This document shows positions 1 to 8,730 of a DNA stretch of 64,000 nt, piece by piece (within the stretch, counting starts at the first letter, position 1; each line of letters opens with the position of its first letter). The position numbers and the translations under genes were made by a program. Location of the stretch: NCBI GenBank assembly GCA_016872495.1, contig VGZT01000008.1, forward strand, positions 1 through 64,000. Reading direction: 5' to 3'. The stretch is from SAR202 cluster bacterium. GTDB lineage: Bacteria; Chloroflexota; Dehalococcoidia; Lucifugimonadales; Lucifugimonadaceae. The notes under the pieces were generated by a model, which saw only the letters and a list, made by a program, of their open reading frames with translations, was not told the origin of the DNA and searched no databases.

Positions 1-2
1 AG

Positions 3-125
3 CGCTCGGGCATGGGCTTCCGGATCGCGGCGATGAAAGCGACGTATGCGCATCTCCGTCACCATCTGTCGCGCGAGGAGTCGATCTTTGAGTGCCGCCT
101 CGCCTGCATCGCGTCCCAGGCCTGA
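3..125 (+). CDS. 3' end of an unidentified gene (partial)
   Basis: This frame is open from the window edge to a TGA at 123-125 and gives about 40 residues ending in IASQA. Nearly every codon ends in G or C, as in confirmed genes of this window, which is why I read it as the tail of a real gene entering from the left. The fragment is Arg/His/Ala rich and too short to place in a family. It could be a shadow frame, so confidence is low. The stretch from 126 to 318 shows no further gene. Confidence 0.3.
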   Translation, partial: RSGMGFRIAAMKATYAHLRHHLSREESIFECRLACIASQA

Positions 126-318
126 AACGGCCACAACCATGACCACCAGGCTTCCTGCCCTGGCAACCCAGTTTGTTTCAAGGAGGTTGAGCATTGTCAG
201 GGCGAATCCTCACATCACAATCCAGATCGACAGTTAGATCAGGGCCGCCACTGGCACTTTCATCGGCTGCCCTTTCCTCTGACAGAATTGATTGAACCAA
301 CAAACCTCGGAGCAGAAC

Positions 319-1593
319 GTGGCCGACAGCGCCGACACGCCTGGAAATCCTGACGCCGCCGCACCAGCGGCGGCCAAGCCGGTGCGCGGACGCGGTCTTC
401 GTGACTCCTTTGGCGTCCTGGGGATCAGGGACTTCCGGCTGCTTCTGATCGCGAACGCCCTCACGTTCGCCGGCTTCCAGGTCCGCAACATGGCCCAGGC
501 GTGGCTCGTCCTGGACCTGACCGAGTCGTCGCTCTGGGTCGGAATCGTGAACGCGATGCCCGGCATCGCAATCATCCTGGTGTCGCTTTATGCCGGCGCG
601 GTGGTCGACCGTTCGGAACGTCGAGGCATTCTCGTTCGCTCGCGGTTCGTGATCGCGGTGCTTTCGTGCCTGACCGCGTTCCTGGTCACGACCGGCCACA
701 TCCAGGTATGGCACCTGATCCCAATCGGCCTGGCAATGGGCGTGATGTTCGCGTTCAACAACCCGGCCGGCCAGGCGTTGGCGATGGACGTGGTGGGGCG
801 CGACCGCCTCATTAGCGCCGCCTCGATAAATACGACGATCTCAAACGTGGCCCAGATCGCCGGGCCCGCGGCCGGAGGCGTCTTGCTGGCGCTTGGAATC
901 GACTGGGCGTTTTACCTGCTGGGCGCCCTTTACGGGGTTTCCTGGCTGATGTCGGCCATGATGCACACCCGCAGCGAAAAGTCGGGGCAGGCGCGCAACA
1001 TGGTGGCCGACATCAGGGCCGGCGTGGACTATGCCCGCAATTCCCCGGCGATCTTTTCGTTGCTGATCATCTCAACTTCGGCAATCTTCACGGGCATTTT
1101 CCAGGCGGTGGTCCCGCTCTACGCACGCAACATCCTGGAAGTGGGCGAAACCGGCTACGGCGTGATGCTGGCGGTACAGGGCGTGGGATCGCTGGTTGGC
1201 TCGATGGCGCTCATGGTCGCCGGAAACATCCGCCAGAAGGGACCAATGCTCTTGCTCTCCAGCCTCCTGACCGGCGGCAGCATCGTCCTGTTCGCCTTCA
1301 GCGGCCTGTTCGCGTTGTCGCTGGTGGCGATGTTCATCATGGGCGCTGCGTTCAGTATCTGGTTCGTCATGGTTCCGACGATCATCCAGACGAGCTCGGC
1401 ACCCGAAATGCGCGGGCGCGTGATGAGCATCTTCTTCATGGTCGTGCTTGTGTTCCAGCTGGGCTGGATCGTCGGCGGCGTGCTCGACACTGCCATCGGG
1501 ACGCAGGCCGCGGGCCTGATCTCGGGGATCGGCGGGACAACCATCGTGGTGCTCACCTACCTGAGATCACGGGCCCTCAGAAGCGTTACCTAG
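319..1593 (+). CDS. MFS transporter, EntS/MFS_3-like
   Basis: This is a polytopic inner-membrane transporter of the major facilitator superfamily, 424 aa, with about twelve hydrophobic segments. The loop between helices 2 and 3 carries the MFS signature (DRSERRG), and the central region (FNNPAGQAL) resembles the EntS/MFS_3 group of drug or siderophore exporters. I chose GTG at 319 because GGAG lies six bases upstream; the reading frame also has a TTG at 292 without a ribosome binding site. The soluble N-terminus before helix 1 is Ala/Pro rich. The substrate cannot be told from sequence, and no adjacent biosynthetic gene gives a hint. Confidence 0.85.
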   Translation: MADSADTPGNPDAAAPAAAKPVRGRGLRDSFGVLGIRDFRLLLIANALTFAGFQVRNMAQAWLVLDLTESSLWVGIVNAMPGIAIILVSLYAGAVVDRSERRGILVRSRFVIAVLSCLTAFLVTTGHIQVWHLIPIGLAMGVMFAFNNPAGQALAMDVVGRDRLISAASINTTISNVAQIAGPAAGGVLLALGIDWAFYLLGALYGVSWLMSAMMHTRSEKSGQARNMVADIRAGVDYARNSPAIFSLLIISTSAIFTGIFQAVVPLYARNILEVGETGYGVMLAVQGVGSLVGSMALMVAGNIRQKGPMLLLSSLLTGGSIVLFAFSGLFALSLVAMFIMGAAFSIWFVMVPTIIQTSSAPEMRGRVMSIFFMVVLVFQLGWIVGGVLDTAIGTQAAGLISGIGGTTIVVLTYLRSRALRSVT

Positions 1594-1665
1594 GGCCAAT
1601 CGACCATTAGGCGCTCGGGCCAGCATCGTAAAGCCTGCAGACTTCTCTCAATTGTCGATTGGCCC
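1593..1665. repeat. 12-bp perfect inverted repeat, 49-bp spacer
   Basis: GGGCCAATCGAC (1593-1604) is repeated as its exact reverse complement at 1654-1665. The left arm starts on the last base of the MFS stop codon. The RNA could form a long-range hairpin, but there is no T-run, so it is not a typical intrinsic terminator. It lies between convergent genes. Confidence 0.6.
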
Positions 1666-1715
1666 CGGGGCGATAGGACCGCCGCGATCGTGATCGGTCG
1701 AACCAGCAAAGTGGC

Positions 1716-3257
1716 TCAGCGTTCGTAGGTCCGGGCGGCCGAGGTGAACGACTCGATCTGCTTGGCGTTCTTGCCCGGGAACACCTCCACCTTGACCAAC
1801 CGTGGTCCGGTCATCTCGACGAGCGCCACCCCGACAACCTGGTCGATATTCTGAGAAATAATGTCGTCTCCGGCCCTGATCTCGTGCAATCCGTGCCGTT
1901 TCGGGTCGTTCCTGGCGAGGTAGTCAAAGTACGTTAGTTCGTACTTGATTAGCCCGAACCCGGGTGCAACGTCCCTCGGGGCGGGTCCATTGCCCTTGAT
2001 GCCAAACTGGCGGGCCTGTCCGTCGTAGTTCCCGATCGAAAACCGCCATTGCGTGGGGTCTAAGTAATCGGGAACGAGGGCGAGGTGGCCGTCCCAGTAA
2101 TTGCTCTGAGTAAGCCCCCCGTAGCCATTGGTGCCGACCTGAAACCAGTTGCCGACGAGCCGCCCGTCGACGTCGTGGTCGATCTTCCCGGCACGAGGCT
2201 CAGCGCGACGGAGCATCTTGCCCAGCAGCTCGCTGCGGATCGGCTCAGGAAAGTACGGGAACGGGTCGACCGTGTGCACCTTCCAGGACTCGGACTGGTA
2301 GTGTTCCGGCACGACGAAGCCGGACAGCTTCTGCTGGTAGTCGTACACGCCAAAGTCGAGTGTCTGGGCGCCGATCCTACCGATGACCTGTCCAGCCTTC
2401 ACCGGAATGCCGGTCCAGCGGCCTGTCCTGCCGCCCTGCGTCCGGTTCCACTCCGCCTCGAGCTCGGGCGAGAGCGACGTCAGGAGGTCGAAGTAGCTGG
2501 TGAATGTGCATGTGTGGGCGATGTCCATGCGCCACTCACGTTCCTTCGCCTTGCCAGTATCGACATTGATATCGCGCGGTTGAAGGTTGTAGATCCGCCC
2601 GTCCTGGACGACTCTGACTTCGTATACGTCGCGGCCGAGCGAGCGGTCAGCCGGCTCGAAATACATGTGATCGATGGGGGTCACGTGGGCGCCCGCCAAC
2701 AGGCCATATGGCAGCAGGTACTTGATGTCCTCGTGGCGCATCGGCGAGTTGGCGAATTGCACGGTACCTGAGCCGGAGCAGCCCGAGGATTCAGGGATGC
2801 CACCCTTTGTGGGTGTGGGCGTTGGCGCCACAGTTGGTCTGGACGTTGGAGCCGGCAGCGGCGTCCGTGTAGGTGTAGGCACGGGCGTTGGCGCCACAGT
2901 TGGTGTGGACGTTGGAGCCGGCAGCGGCGTCCGTGTAGGTGTAGGCACGGGCGTTGGCGCCACAGTTGGTGTGGACGTTGGAGCCGGCAGCGGCGTCCGT
3001 GTAGGTGTAGGCACGGGCGTTGGCGTCGCAGTTGGTGTGGACGTTGGAGCCGGCAGCGGCGTCCGTGTAGGTGTAGGCACGGGCGTTGGCGTCGCAGTTG
3101 GTGTGGACGTTGGAGCCGGCAGCGGCGTCCGTGTAGGTGTAGGCACGGGCGTTGGCGTCGCAGTGGCGGCGGTGCCGCAGGCCACGGGTAGAAGCAGGAG
3201 CAGCAGCAATGGGGTCAGTAGAATTGCCTTTGGCTTCAGTAGCCAGTGGCGAGCCAT
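1716..3257 (-). CDS. Lipoprotein with Thr-Pro repeat linker and M23-like beta domain
   Basis: This is a 513-aa predicted lipoprotein. It has a positively charged start (MARHW), a poly-Leu membrane segment and the lipobox LPVAC near residue 27, then about 125 residues of low-complexity Thr/Pro linker built from a 22-residue repeat, then a globular C-terminal domain. That domain contains a stretch (GQVIGRIGAQTLDFGVYD) resembling the beta core of LytM/M23 peptidases, but I do not see the paired metal-binding His motifs, so it is probably non-catalytic. The start at 3257 is preferred over an in-frame ATG at 3353 because it puts the signal peptide at the N-terminus and GGAAG precedes it. It is probably an outer-surface protein held away from the membrane by the linker. 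Confidence 0.75.
   Translation of the reverse strand: MARHWLLKPKAILLTPLLLLLLLPVACGTAATATPTPVPTPTRTPLPAPTSTPTATPTPVPTPTRTPLPAPTSTPTATPTPVPTPTRTPLPAPTSTPTVAPTPVPTPTRTPLPAPTSTPTVAPTPVPTPTRTPLPAPTSRPTVAPTPTPTKGGIPESSGCSGSGTVQFANSPMRHEDIKYLLPYGLLAGAHVTPIDHMYFEPADRSLGRDVYEVRVVQDGRIYNLQPRDINVDTGKAKEREWRMDIAHTCTFTSYFDLLTSLSPELEAEWNRTQGGRTGRWTGIPVKAGQVIGRIGAQTLDFGVYDYQQKLSGFVVPEHYQSESWKVHTVDPFPYFPEPIRSELLGKMLRRAEPRAGKIDHDVDGRLVGNWFQVGTNGYGGLTQSNYWDGHLALVPDYLDPTQWRFSIGNYDGQARQFGIKGNGPAPRDVAPGFGLIKYELTYFDYLARNDPKRHGLHEIRAGDDIISQNIDQVVGVALVEMTGPRLVKVEVFPGKNAKQIESFTSAARTYER
2821..3165. repeat. 66-bp tandem repeat, five full copies
   Basis: Copies begin at 2821, 2887, 2953, 3019 and 3085, with a partial sixth at 3151. 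They are nearly identical at DNA level and encode the 22-residue Thr/Pro linker unit of the lipoprotein on the minus strand. High identity between copies suggests recent expansion and likely length variation between strains. Confidence 0.9.
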
Positions 3258-3415
3258 GAATACACTTCCAGGCTTAAGAATGGGGGGAATTATCTGCGGC
3301 GCTGTGTCTGTGTGCCTTGCTGTGCAGAGGCGCCTTCTTTTTGGCATTTCCACCGGGATTCCTCATATGACGCTTGCCTGGGCCTCGATCGGGTCCCTGA
3401 GAGCCTGTGTCAAAT

Positions 3416-3510
3416 GTCATCCTGAGGGAAGGGAAGAATCTGGGGTGGCGGGACTAACCCCTCCCCAGATGCCGCGTCCTCGCCATGCATTCGCTACTCC
3501 GCAGCGTGAC
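3416..3510. repeat. Intergenic imperfect palindromic repeat element
   Basis: The ends are related by inversion (GTCATCCTGAGG at 3416; the complement of GCAGCGTGAC near 3510), and the centre has ATCTGGGG at 3438-3445 facing CCCCAGAT at 3463-3470. The block can fold into a long stem. Its GTCATCCTGAG...GAATCT wording resembles short dispersed repeats known from many bacterial genomes. The rest of the 390-bp gap (3258-3648) shows no gene. Confidence 0.55.
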
Positions 3511-3648
3511 CCGAGAGACTTGCCGGGACTTTGAACACACGCGCTTAGATATTCTGGTCCAAGGCTATTAGGGCGGATTTAGCCGGGCCGAGGGGACTCG
3601 GAAGAGACTTTACTCCCAGTCCTGTTCCTTGATGAGGAGGAATCCAGG

Positions 3649-5580
3649 TTAACGAAGGGGGACCGCCCGCGGGTCGGTGGGCGCCCCCATTTCGGGCGAA
3701 ACCCCTGCCGGCAAGGGGCAGCGGTTGGCCACGATCTGCAGGTCTCGCGTGGCCTCGACGCTGCAGCGAGAGGTGGACGGCAGGTCTACCCGGTAGAGAA
3801 GAAAATTATCATCGGCGCGCCCCTGGTATCCTCGCACCTCCAACTGCGATCCCTCGTTGCGGGGAAAGCCGAAGATGATCGGCCGCTGGCTCCCCAGCAC
3901 GCTGTTGACGATGGCTGCCCGCACAGGTTCCTCGGTGTCTAGCGAGAGTGTGACATCGGCAGGAGTCAGGCCGCCGGTAGCCCGGTGGCCCTCCAGGCTC
4001 ACTCCGTCCAGGACAAGGTTGCTCCCGGCCTTGAAGATGACTCCCACCGGGGCGGCCCGTTGATCGGCCGCCACCTTGCCCAGAATGCGGCCTCCGCGCA
4101 CTCGAAGGTTGGTCCCTTCCAGGACGACATTGCCTTTCTGGCTGCCAAAGAAAAGGGGTTCAACCAGGCCAGTGTTGGCGGCGTTGAGGTAAGCACCGTA
4201 CTCCCGGTTGTTCCAAGACCTGAAGCCAACCATCTCCCGGGGCGCCCCCTGATAGCGCAGGTGCAGCCCGTCCACCCTGAGACCTTCGCGGGCGATGGTG
4301 TGGGCGGTGTTGTCCCTGAACTCCTGTAGAGGCACGGCGCGAGGAGAGACATTGCCGGAATGGCCCGGCATCGCCATCAGCTGCTCAGGAATCTGGAACT
4401 GGAAGCCTCGCCGTCCGGCCACGGCGTAGTTGCCGCGCCAGGTGTTGGCCGGATTTTGGGTCCAGAACACGGCGGCGTAGGCGTCGGAGGGGAGCAGCTT
4501 GCCCGGCATGGTCAGAATTCCCAGGTTGCCATCGTACACGTTGTCCACTTCATCCCCGTCCTCCACGAAGAAGCCGTGGCCGATGGCGTTGTACCCGACG
4601 TTGCCCCGCAGGGTCACGCCGTTGGTACTGTGCACGGTGATGAAACGGTTACCCGAGTCGTGTACCGAGACTCCTTCGACGACCGTGCCCCTCATGGTGT
4701 TTCGGGCCATATGGAAGTGAATTGGATATTTGCCCAACTGGGCCTGCGCCCCCAGGTGGGCGAACTCGGCGTAGCTGATCCCGCCTCTCGCGCCGTCATG
4801 GAAGATGGTATGGCCGCGCTTGGACACGTCTTTGCTCGTGATCAGGACGTTCCGGCTCAGCAGTGCTACCTCCCCCGGGTACTGCCGCTCCCCGCTGTGC
4901 AGGAACTTGAGGGGTCGGTCCAGGCCGACCCTATTGCCACGGACCGATGCGATGGTGAACTCCTCCACTTCACTTGGATTCAAGCCGGTCGGGGCCACAA
5001 CGATCCGGCCCCCCACGGGCCAATCTACAGGCTGCGCGAGCTCCAGAATCCGCTGGCCCTTTTCGGAGGTGCGTGCCAGAAAGGTGAAGGTTGGGGAGAC
5101 GGGGGCGCCATGGATCTGCGCCTCGCCGTGCACCACCAGGGCGTGCTGGCCGTCCTCTTCATTTACCAACCGGATGCGTGCCGTCACGCCGGCTGGTATG
5201 GGCTGTTCCCGAGTGCCGATCTCCAAACGGCCGGTGGGGAACACGGTGATGTCCCCCACGTCCAAGTTGGTGTGTACGCTCCGGCTAAAGTCCAGACGGC
5301 CTTTGATCTCCAGACTGTGCAGGGCCTCGGTGGAGGCAGAGTCGTACACCACCGTGATGCCCGGCGGGATTACCACCCGCGACGCCTGAGCGGGAACCTT
5401 TCCGCCGGACCAAACGCTGGGATCAGACCAGAGCCCGTTGCGGATGCTCTCCACGGCGGGCGTTTCCCGGGCGCCGGACAAGCTCCGGTCCGGCGCGCTG
5501 GCCGACGCCGCAAGGAGGCCGGCCCCCAGGGTAATGTTGAGCACGGTCACCAGAGCGAGGGTCTTGGCTTTCGAGTGCAT
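3649..5580 (-). CDS. Secreted G8-domain / right-handed beta-helix protein, CEMIP/TMEM2-like
   Basis: This is a 643-aa exported protein. A signal peptide (about residues 1-28, ending ASASA) is followed by a G8 domain (about 45-165), recognised from NGLWSDPSVWSGGKVP and VVIPPGITVVYD. A long series of Gly/Asn/His-rich turns then fits a parallel beta-helix (about 240-560), including LGKYPIHFHMARN, which resembles the conserved HFHM segment of animal CEMIP (KIAA1199) and TMEM2. In animals these proteins bind or degrade hyaluronan; a polysaccharide-binding or lyase/hydrolase role here is inference. AGGAGG lies seven bases before the ATG, fixing the start. It stands alone, separated from neighbours by long gaps. 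Confidence 0.8.
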   Translation of the reverse strand: MHSKAKTLALVTVLNITLGAGLLAASASAPDRSLSGARETPAVESIRNGLWSDPSVWSGGKVPAQASRVVIPPGITVVYDSASTEALHSLEIKGRLDFSRSVHTNLDVGDITVFPTGRLEIGTREQPIPAGVTARIRLVNEEDGQHALVVHGEAQIHGAPVSPTFTFLARTSEKGQRILELAQPVDWPVGGRIVVAPTGLNPSEVEEFTIASVRGNRVGLDRPLKFLHSGERQYPGEVALLSRNVLITSKDVSKRGHTIFHDGARGGISYAEFAHLGAQAQLGKYPIHFHMARNTMRGTVVEGVSVHDSGNRFITVHSTNGVTLRGNVGYNAIGHGFFVEDGDEVDNVYDGNLGILTMPGKLLPSDAYAAVFWTQNPANTWRGNYAVAGRRGFQFQIPEQLMAMPGHSGNVSPRAVPLQEFRDNTAHTIAREGLRVDGLHLRYQGAPREMVGFRSWNNREYGAYLNAANTGLVEPLFFGSQKGNVVLEGTNLRVRGGRILGKVAADQRAAPVGVIFKAGSNLVLDGVSLEGHRATGGLTPADVTLSLDTEEPVRAAIVNSVLGSQRPIIFGFPRNEGSQLEVRGYQGRADDNFLLYRVDLPSTSRCSVEATRDLQIVANRCPLPAGVSPEMGAPTDPRAVPLR

Positions 5581-5859
5581 ATCAAGCCTCCTGTGCTGTC
5601 GCGGTCACGCGGGGACTCATGCCGCTGGCTCGGGTGTCGACGCCTGGACGCAGGCCATGGTTCCGACGATCAGAGACCTACCACCAGAATTCGTTGCGTG
5701 GCTCCCTCCCTCACCTTCCTATCGTTCCGATGAACCTGGGATCAGCATAAGGGAAACACCACTTCGCGCGCACGCGCATGAACGCCGGGGGCCGTGGGGG
5801 ATTCTCTCCGGCCCGATCACCTACCGACCGCGCCAGCCGATCCGCATAATGATCGCACT

Positions 5860-6420
5860 ATGACGAACCAGCCGCGCCCGGACATGGACCACTACATGAT
5901 GGGAATCGCCATTGCCGTGCGTTCCCGCGCCAACTGCCTCGGCAGCAAGGTAGGCGCCCTGATCGCGGTTGATCGAAGGATCGTCTCGACCGGGTACAAC
6001 GGGACGCCCAGCGGGATGCGAAATTGCGACCAGGGAGGATGCGACCGCTGCGCCGATCCGAGGCGATTCCCGCCAGGCACCGCCTACGATGTGTGCATCT
6101 GCGTGCACGCCGAGCAGAACGCCCTGCTGGCGGCGGCGCGGTTCGGCATCCCGGTGGCGGGCGCGACCATCTACACGACCCTCAGACCCTGTTTCGGTTG
6201 CTTCAAGGAGCTGCTCCAGGCGCAGGTCGAAGCCGTGCGGTATTTGCACGAATGGGCGCCGCGCGACCCGTCGCTACGGAACGAATACGAGCGACTGGTG
6301 TCAGCGTTTGTCTCGGGCGTGCAGCAGGTCACGGTCGAAGATCCGGATCGCGCATGGGCGATGGCGTCGGCAAGGGTTGGAACCGGCCAGGCGCCGCCCG
6401 GCGAGGTTCGCACTTCCTGA
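5860..6420 (+). CDS. Deoxycytidylate (dCMP) deaminase family protein
   Basis: A 186-aa zinc deaminase. His83-Ala-Glu85 and Pro-Cys111-x-x-Cys114 form the catalytic zinc site of the cytidine/deoxycytidylate deaminase fold. The insert between residues 55 and 81 has extra Cys (NCDQGGCDRC, CIC), as in dCMP deaminases and ComEB, where a second metal is bound. Expected reaction: dCMP to dUMP, feeding thymidylate synthesis in the cytosol. The ATG at 5860 is chosen because residues upstream of it look non-coding; the ribosome binding site is weak. The gap 5581-5859 shows nothing recognisable. Confidence 0.82.
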   Translation: MTNQPRPDMDHYMMGIAIAVRSRANCLGSKVGALIAVDRRIVSTGYNGTPSGMRNCDQGGCDRCADPRRFPPGTAYDVCICVHAEQNALLAAARFGIPVAGATIYTTLRPCFGCFKELLQAQVEAVRYLHEWAPRDPSLRNEYERLVSAFVSGVQQVTVEDPDRAWAMASARVGTGQAPPGEVRTS

Positions 6421-6475
6421 CGGGCCGGGGTCGGACCACGGGTCGTGCGCGCTGGAGGCGAAAGGGGGTGAGGCA

Positions 6476-7432
6476 TTGAAAGACACCCGGTACGGCGTGT
6501 CCGCGGGAGGTGGCGACGCCTCGACTGTCCTCAACCGCATCGTGGAGATCGAGGAGTCAGGCATCGGCGCCGCGTGGCTTACCACCGGCGGCGCAGGCAT
6601 CGACGGCCTCACGGTGCTGGCCGCGGCAGCGACCCGGACGAACCGGATCAAGCTGGGCACGTCGATAGTTCCGACCTGGCCGCGTCATCCGATCGTGGCC
6701 GTCCAGCAGGCCCAGGTTGTAGAGGCCCTTGCACCGGGACGGCTGCGCCTTGGCATTGGCCCGAGCCACAAGCCGGCGATCCAGGCCATGTACGGATTCG
6801 ACTTCAGGGCTCCCCTGGGGCACCTCAAGGAGTACGTCCACGTAGCACGCACGCTCTTGCACGACGGGGCGGTCGACTTCAAGGGCGAGTTCTATGAGGC
6901 GCACGCTCGAATCGCCGCCCCGATGCCGCGGGTCCCGGTCCTGGCTTCCGCTCTTCGCCGTGCTTCCTTCGAATACTGCGGAGCGGAAACTGACGGGGCG
7001 ATCAGCTGGGTCTGCCCCCCGGCTCACTTGAGAGACACGGCGTTACCCGCTCTCAAGCGTGGCGCCGAGCGTGCGGGGCGACCTGTCCCGCCACTGATCG
7101 CGCATGCCCCGATTTGCGTCCATGAGCGCGTCGAAGAGGTGCGCGAGGCCGTCGGGGAGCAGCTGGCCATCTACCCGAAGCTGCCGTTCTACGCCCGCAT
7201 GTTCGCCGATGCCGGCTTCCCCGAGGCGATCGAATCCGCCCGGTGGAGCGAGCGCATGATCGACGCCACGGTGGCTCACGGAAGCGAGACCGCGGTCGCC
7301 CGGCAGCTTGAAGCCCTGATCAAGTCAGGGGCGACCGAAATCCTGGTGTCGGTTGTCACGGCAGGGCCCGATCGGAAAGCATCCTGGAAGCGAGCCCTCG
7401 AGCTTGTAGGGAAGCTCGAAGCCATTGCCTGA
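6476..7432 (+). CDS. LLM-class F420-dependent oxidoreductase (luciferase-like)
   Basis: A 318-aa TIM-barrel flavin/F420 enzyme of the bacterial luciferase superfamily. The early segment with LGTSIVPTWPRHPIV and the following LAPGRLRLGIGPSHK are signature stretches of F420-dependent LLM oxidoreductases. The substrate is unknown. TTG at 6476 follows a G-rich ribosome binding site (GGGGGTGAGG). The gene starts 55 bases after the deaminase, in a different functional class, so co-transcription may be incidental. Such enzymes are expanded in SAR202-type Chloroflexota, which fits the general picture here. Confidence 0.85.
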   Translation: MKDTRYGVSAGGGDASTVLNRIVEIEESGIGAAWLTTGGAGIDGLTVLAAAATRTNRIKLGTSIVPTWPRHPIVAVQQAQVVEALAPGRLRLGIGPSHKPAIQAMYGFDFRAPLGHLKEYVHVARTLLHDGAVDFKGEFYEAHARIAAPMPRVPVLASALRRASFEYCGAETDGAISWVCPPAHLRDTALPALKRGAERAGRPVPPLIAHAPICVHERVEEVREAVGEQLAIYPKLPFYARMFADAGFPEAIESARWSERMIDATVAHGSETAVARQLEALIKSGATEILVSVVTAGPDRKASWKRALELVGKLEAIA

Positions 7433-7455
7433 GCCGGACCGCTTCGTGGTACTCC

Positions 7456-8700
7456 TCAGGGCGTGGCGCTGCCCCGCGCGCCGTGTGCGCGCCACAGGAA
7501 CAGCAGGATAGACGCGGGCGCAAAGAGCAACAGCCACATTGCGTTGGCCAGGCCCCACGACGAGGCCGCAAGGCCGATTCCCGCGGCCATCATGCTGCCG
7601 AACAGTCCAGAGATGTTCGTCATCGTGATCACCGATCCGCTGCGCTCCGGCACTTCGTCGTACACGCGCGCCTGCAGGACCGGGTACCAGCCCGCCTTTA
7701 CGAGGCCCAGCGCCGCGATCAGGACCAGTCGCACCCCCAGTGATGGCACCAGCAGGAAGGTCACGAACAGTACGACCGCCAGCGCGGCGCTGGCCTTCAG
7801 GTAGGTAACGCCCCCTGTGCGGGCGAGCAGCGGCACCGAAAGCACCGACCCAAGCGTGCCGGCGCCAATCCACAGCGCAACGCTGGCCACCGCGATCGTC
7901 GGAGAGGCGCCCGCAACGTCTGCCATGTAGAGCGCCAGGAAACCGAGGAACACATCGAGCATCAGGTCGGATATCTCAAGGAGGAACAGCTTCGAGGCCA
8001 TCCGCCTGGTCCTGACCGCCCGGAAGAGATCGCGGACTGCCGTGGCGAACTGGTGTCCGATGGGTTTCGTGACGACCGGGGTGTCCCGTATCACGTACTG
8101 AAACCGGGCCCGCAGGGCGAATGCAAGCATGATCCCGGTCATGCCGGCGGAGGCCGCGAACGCCAGGCGCCAGCTCAGGCCCGTGCCGAGGAGTCCGGCG
8201 ATCACTGCGGTGGCGGCCAGCGCGCCGACGTATCCAGCGAACGTCCACAGCACCATGTTGCGCTCTCGCAAAGCCGGAGCGCTGTCCATGAGCGAGGCCT
8301 GTGAGAGCGAAACGAACGCTCCCGATGCCGGTGCCAGGGCCATCGTCGCAACCAGCAGCACTTCAAAGCTACCGGCGACCGAGAGTGCGACCAGTGAAGC
8401 CGCGAAGGCAAGACCGCCGCCGATGACCAGGAATTTGCGCCGCCAGATGTCGCCCAGGATCCCCAGCAGCGGCTCGATCAGGTTCGCCAGGAAGATCGGG
8501 ACGCTGAGGACCAGGCCAACCTGCGCGTAGCTGAGTCCGAGGTCGGTGCGGATCTGCGGCCAGGCCGCTTCACGGGCCCCAAATACGAACTCATCAAGAA
8601 ACTCGATCGCGAGGTAGATAAGGGCTACACGCCCGATTCGGAACCTCGGCCATCGCAGCTTTCGGACCCGGGCCAGGGGCGATGTAAGCAGGATTCGCAC
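7456..8700 (-). CDS. MFS transporter
   Basis: A 414-aa integral membrane protein with about twelve hydrophobic helices. The N-terminus is basic, and an MFS-like loop (GDIWRRKFLVIGGG) lies after helix 2. The central cytoplasmic loop (about residues 205-235) is charged, as usual between the two six-helix halves. It starts with GTG at 8700. The gene ends 23 bases from the convergent LLM gene and follows the aldo/keto reductase on the same strand by 30 bases, so the latter two may be co-transcribed. Substrate unknown. Confidence 0.8.
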   Translation of the reverse strand: MRILLTSPLARVRKLRWPRFRIGRVALIYLAIEFLDEFVFGAREAAWPQIRTDLGLSYAQVGLVLSVPIFLANLIEPLLGILGDIWRRKFLVIGGGLAFAASLVALSVAGSFEVLLVATMALAPASGAFVSLSQASLMDSAPALRERNMVLWTFAGYVGALAATAVIAGLLGTGLSWRLAFAASAGMTGIMLAFALRARFQYVIRDTPVVTKPIGHQFATAVRDLFRAVRTRRMASKLFLLEISDLMLDVFLGFLALYMADVAGASPTIAVASVALWIGAGTLGSVLSVPLLARTGGVTYLKASAALAVVLFVTFLLVPSLGVRLVLIAALGLVKAGWYPVLQARVYDEVPERSGSVITMTNISGLFGSMMAAGIGLAASSWGLANAMWLLLFAPASILLFLWRAHGARGSATP

Positions 8701-8730
8701 GCCCTCGAAGAGTTCCTGGCTCTCTGACCG

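Noticed and set aside
2674-3534. Gly/Val-repeat plus-strand frame over the lipoprotein
   Set aside because: Artefact of the Thr/Pro-coding tandem repeat read in reverse; no start signal or domain.
4360-5733. 457-codon plus-strand frame opposite the G8 protein
   Set aside because: Shadow of the minus-strand gene, which has signal peptide, domain motifs and a strong ribosome binding site; this frame has no recognisable domain.
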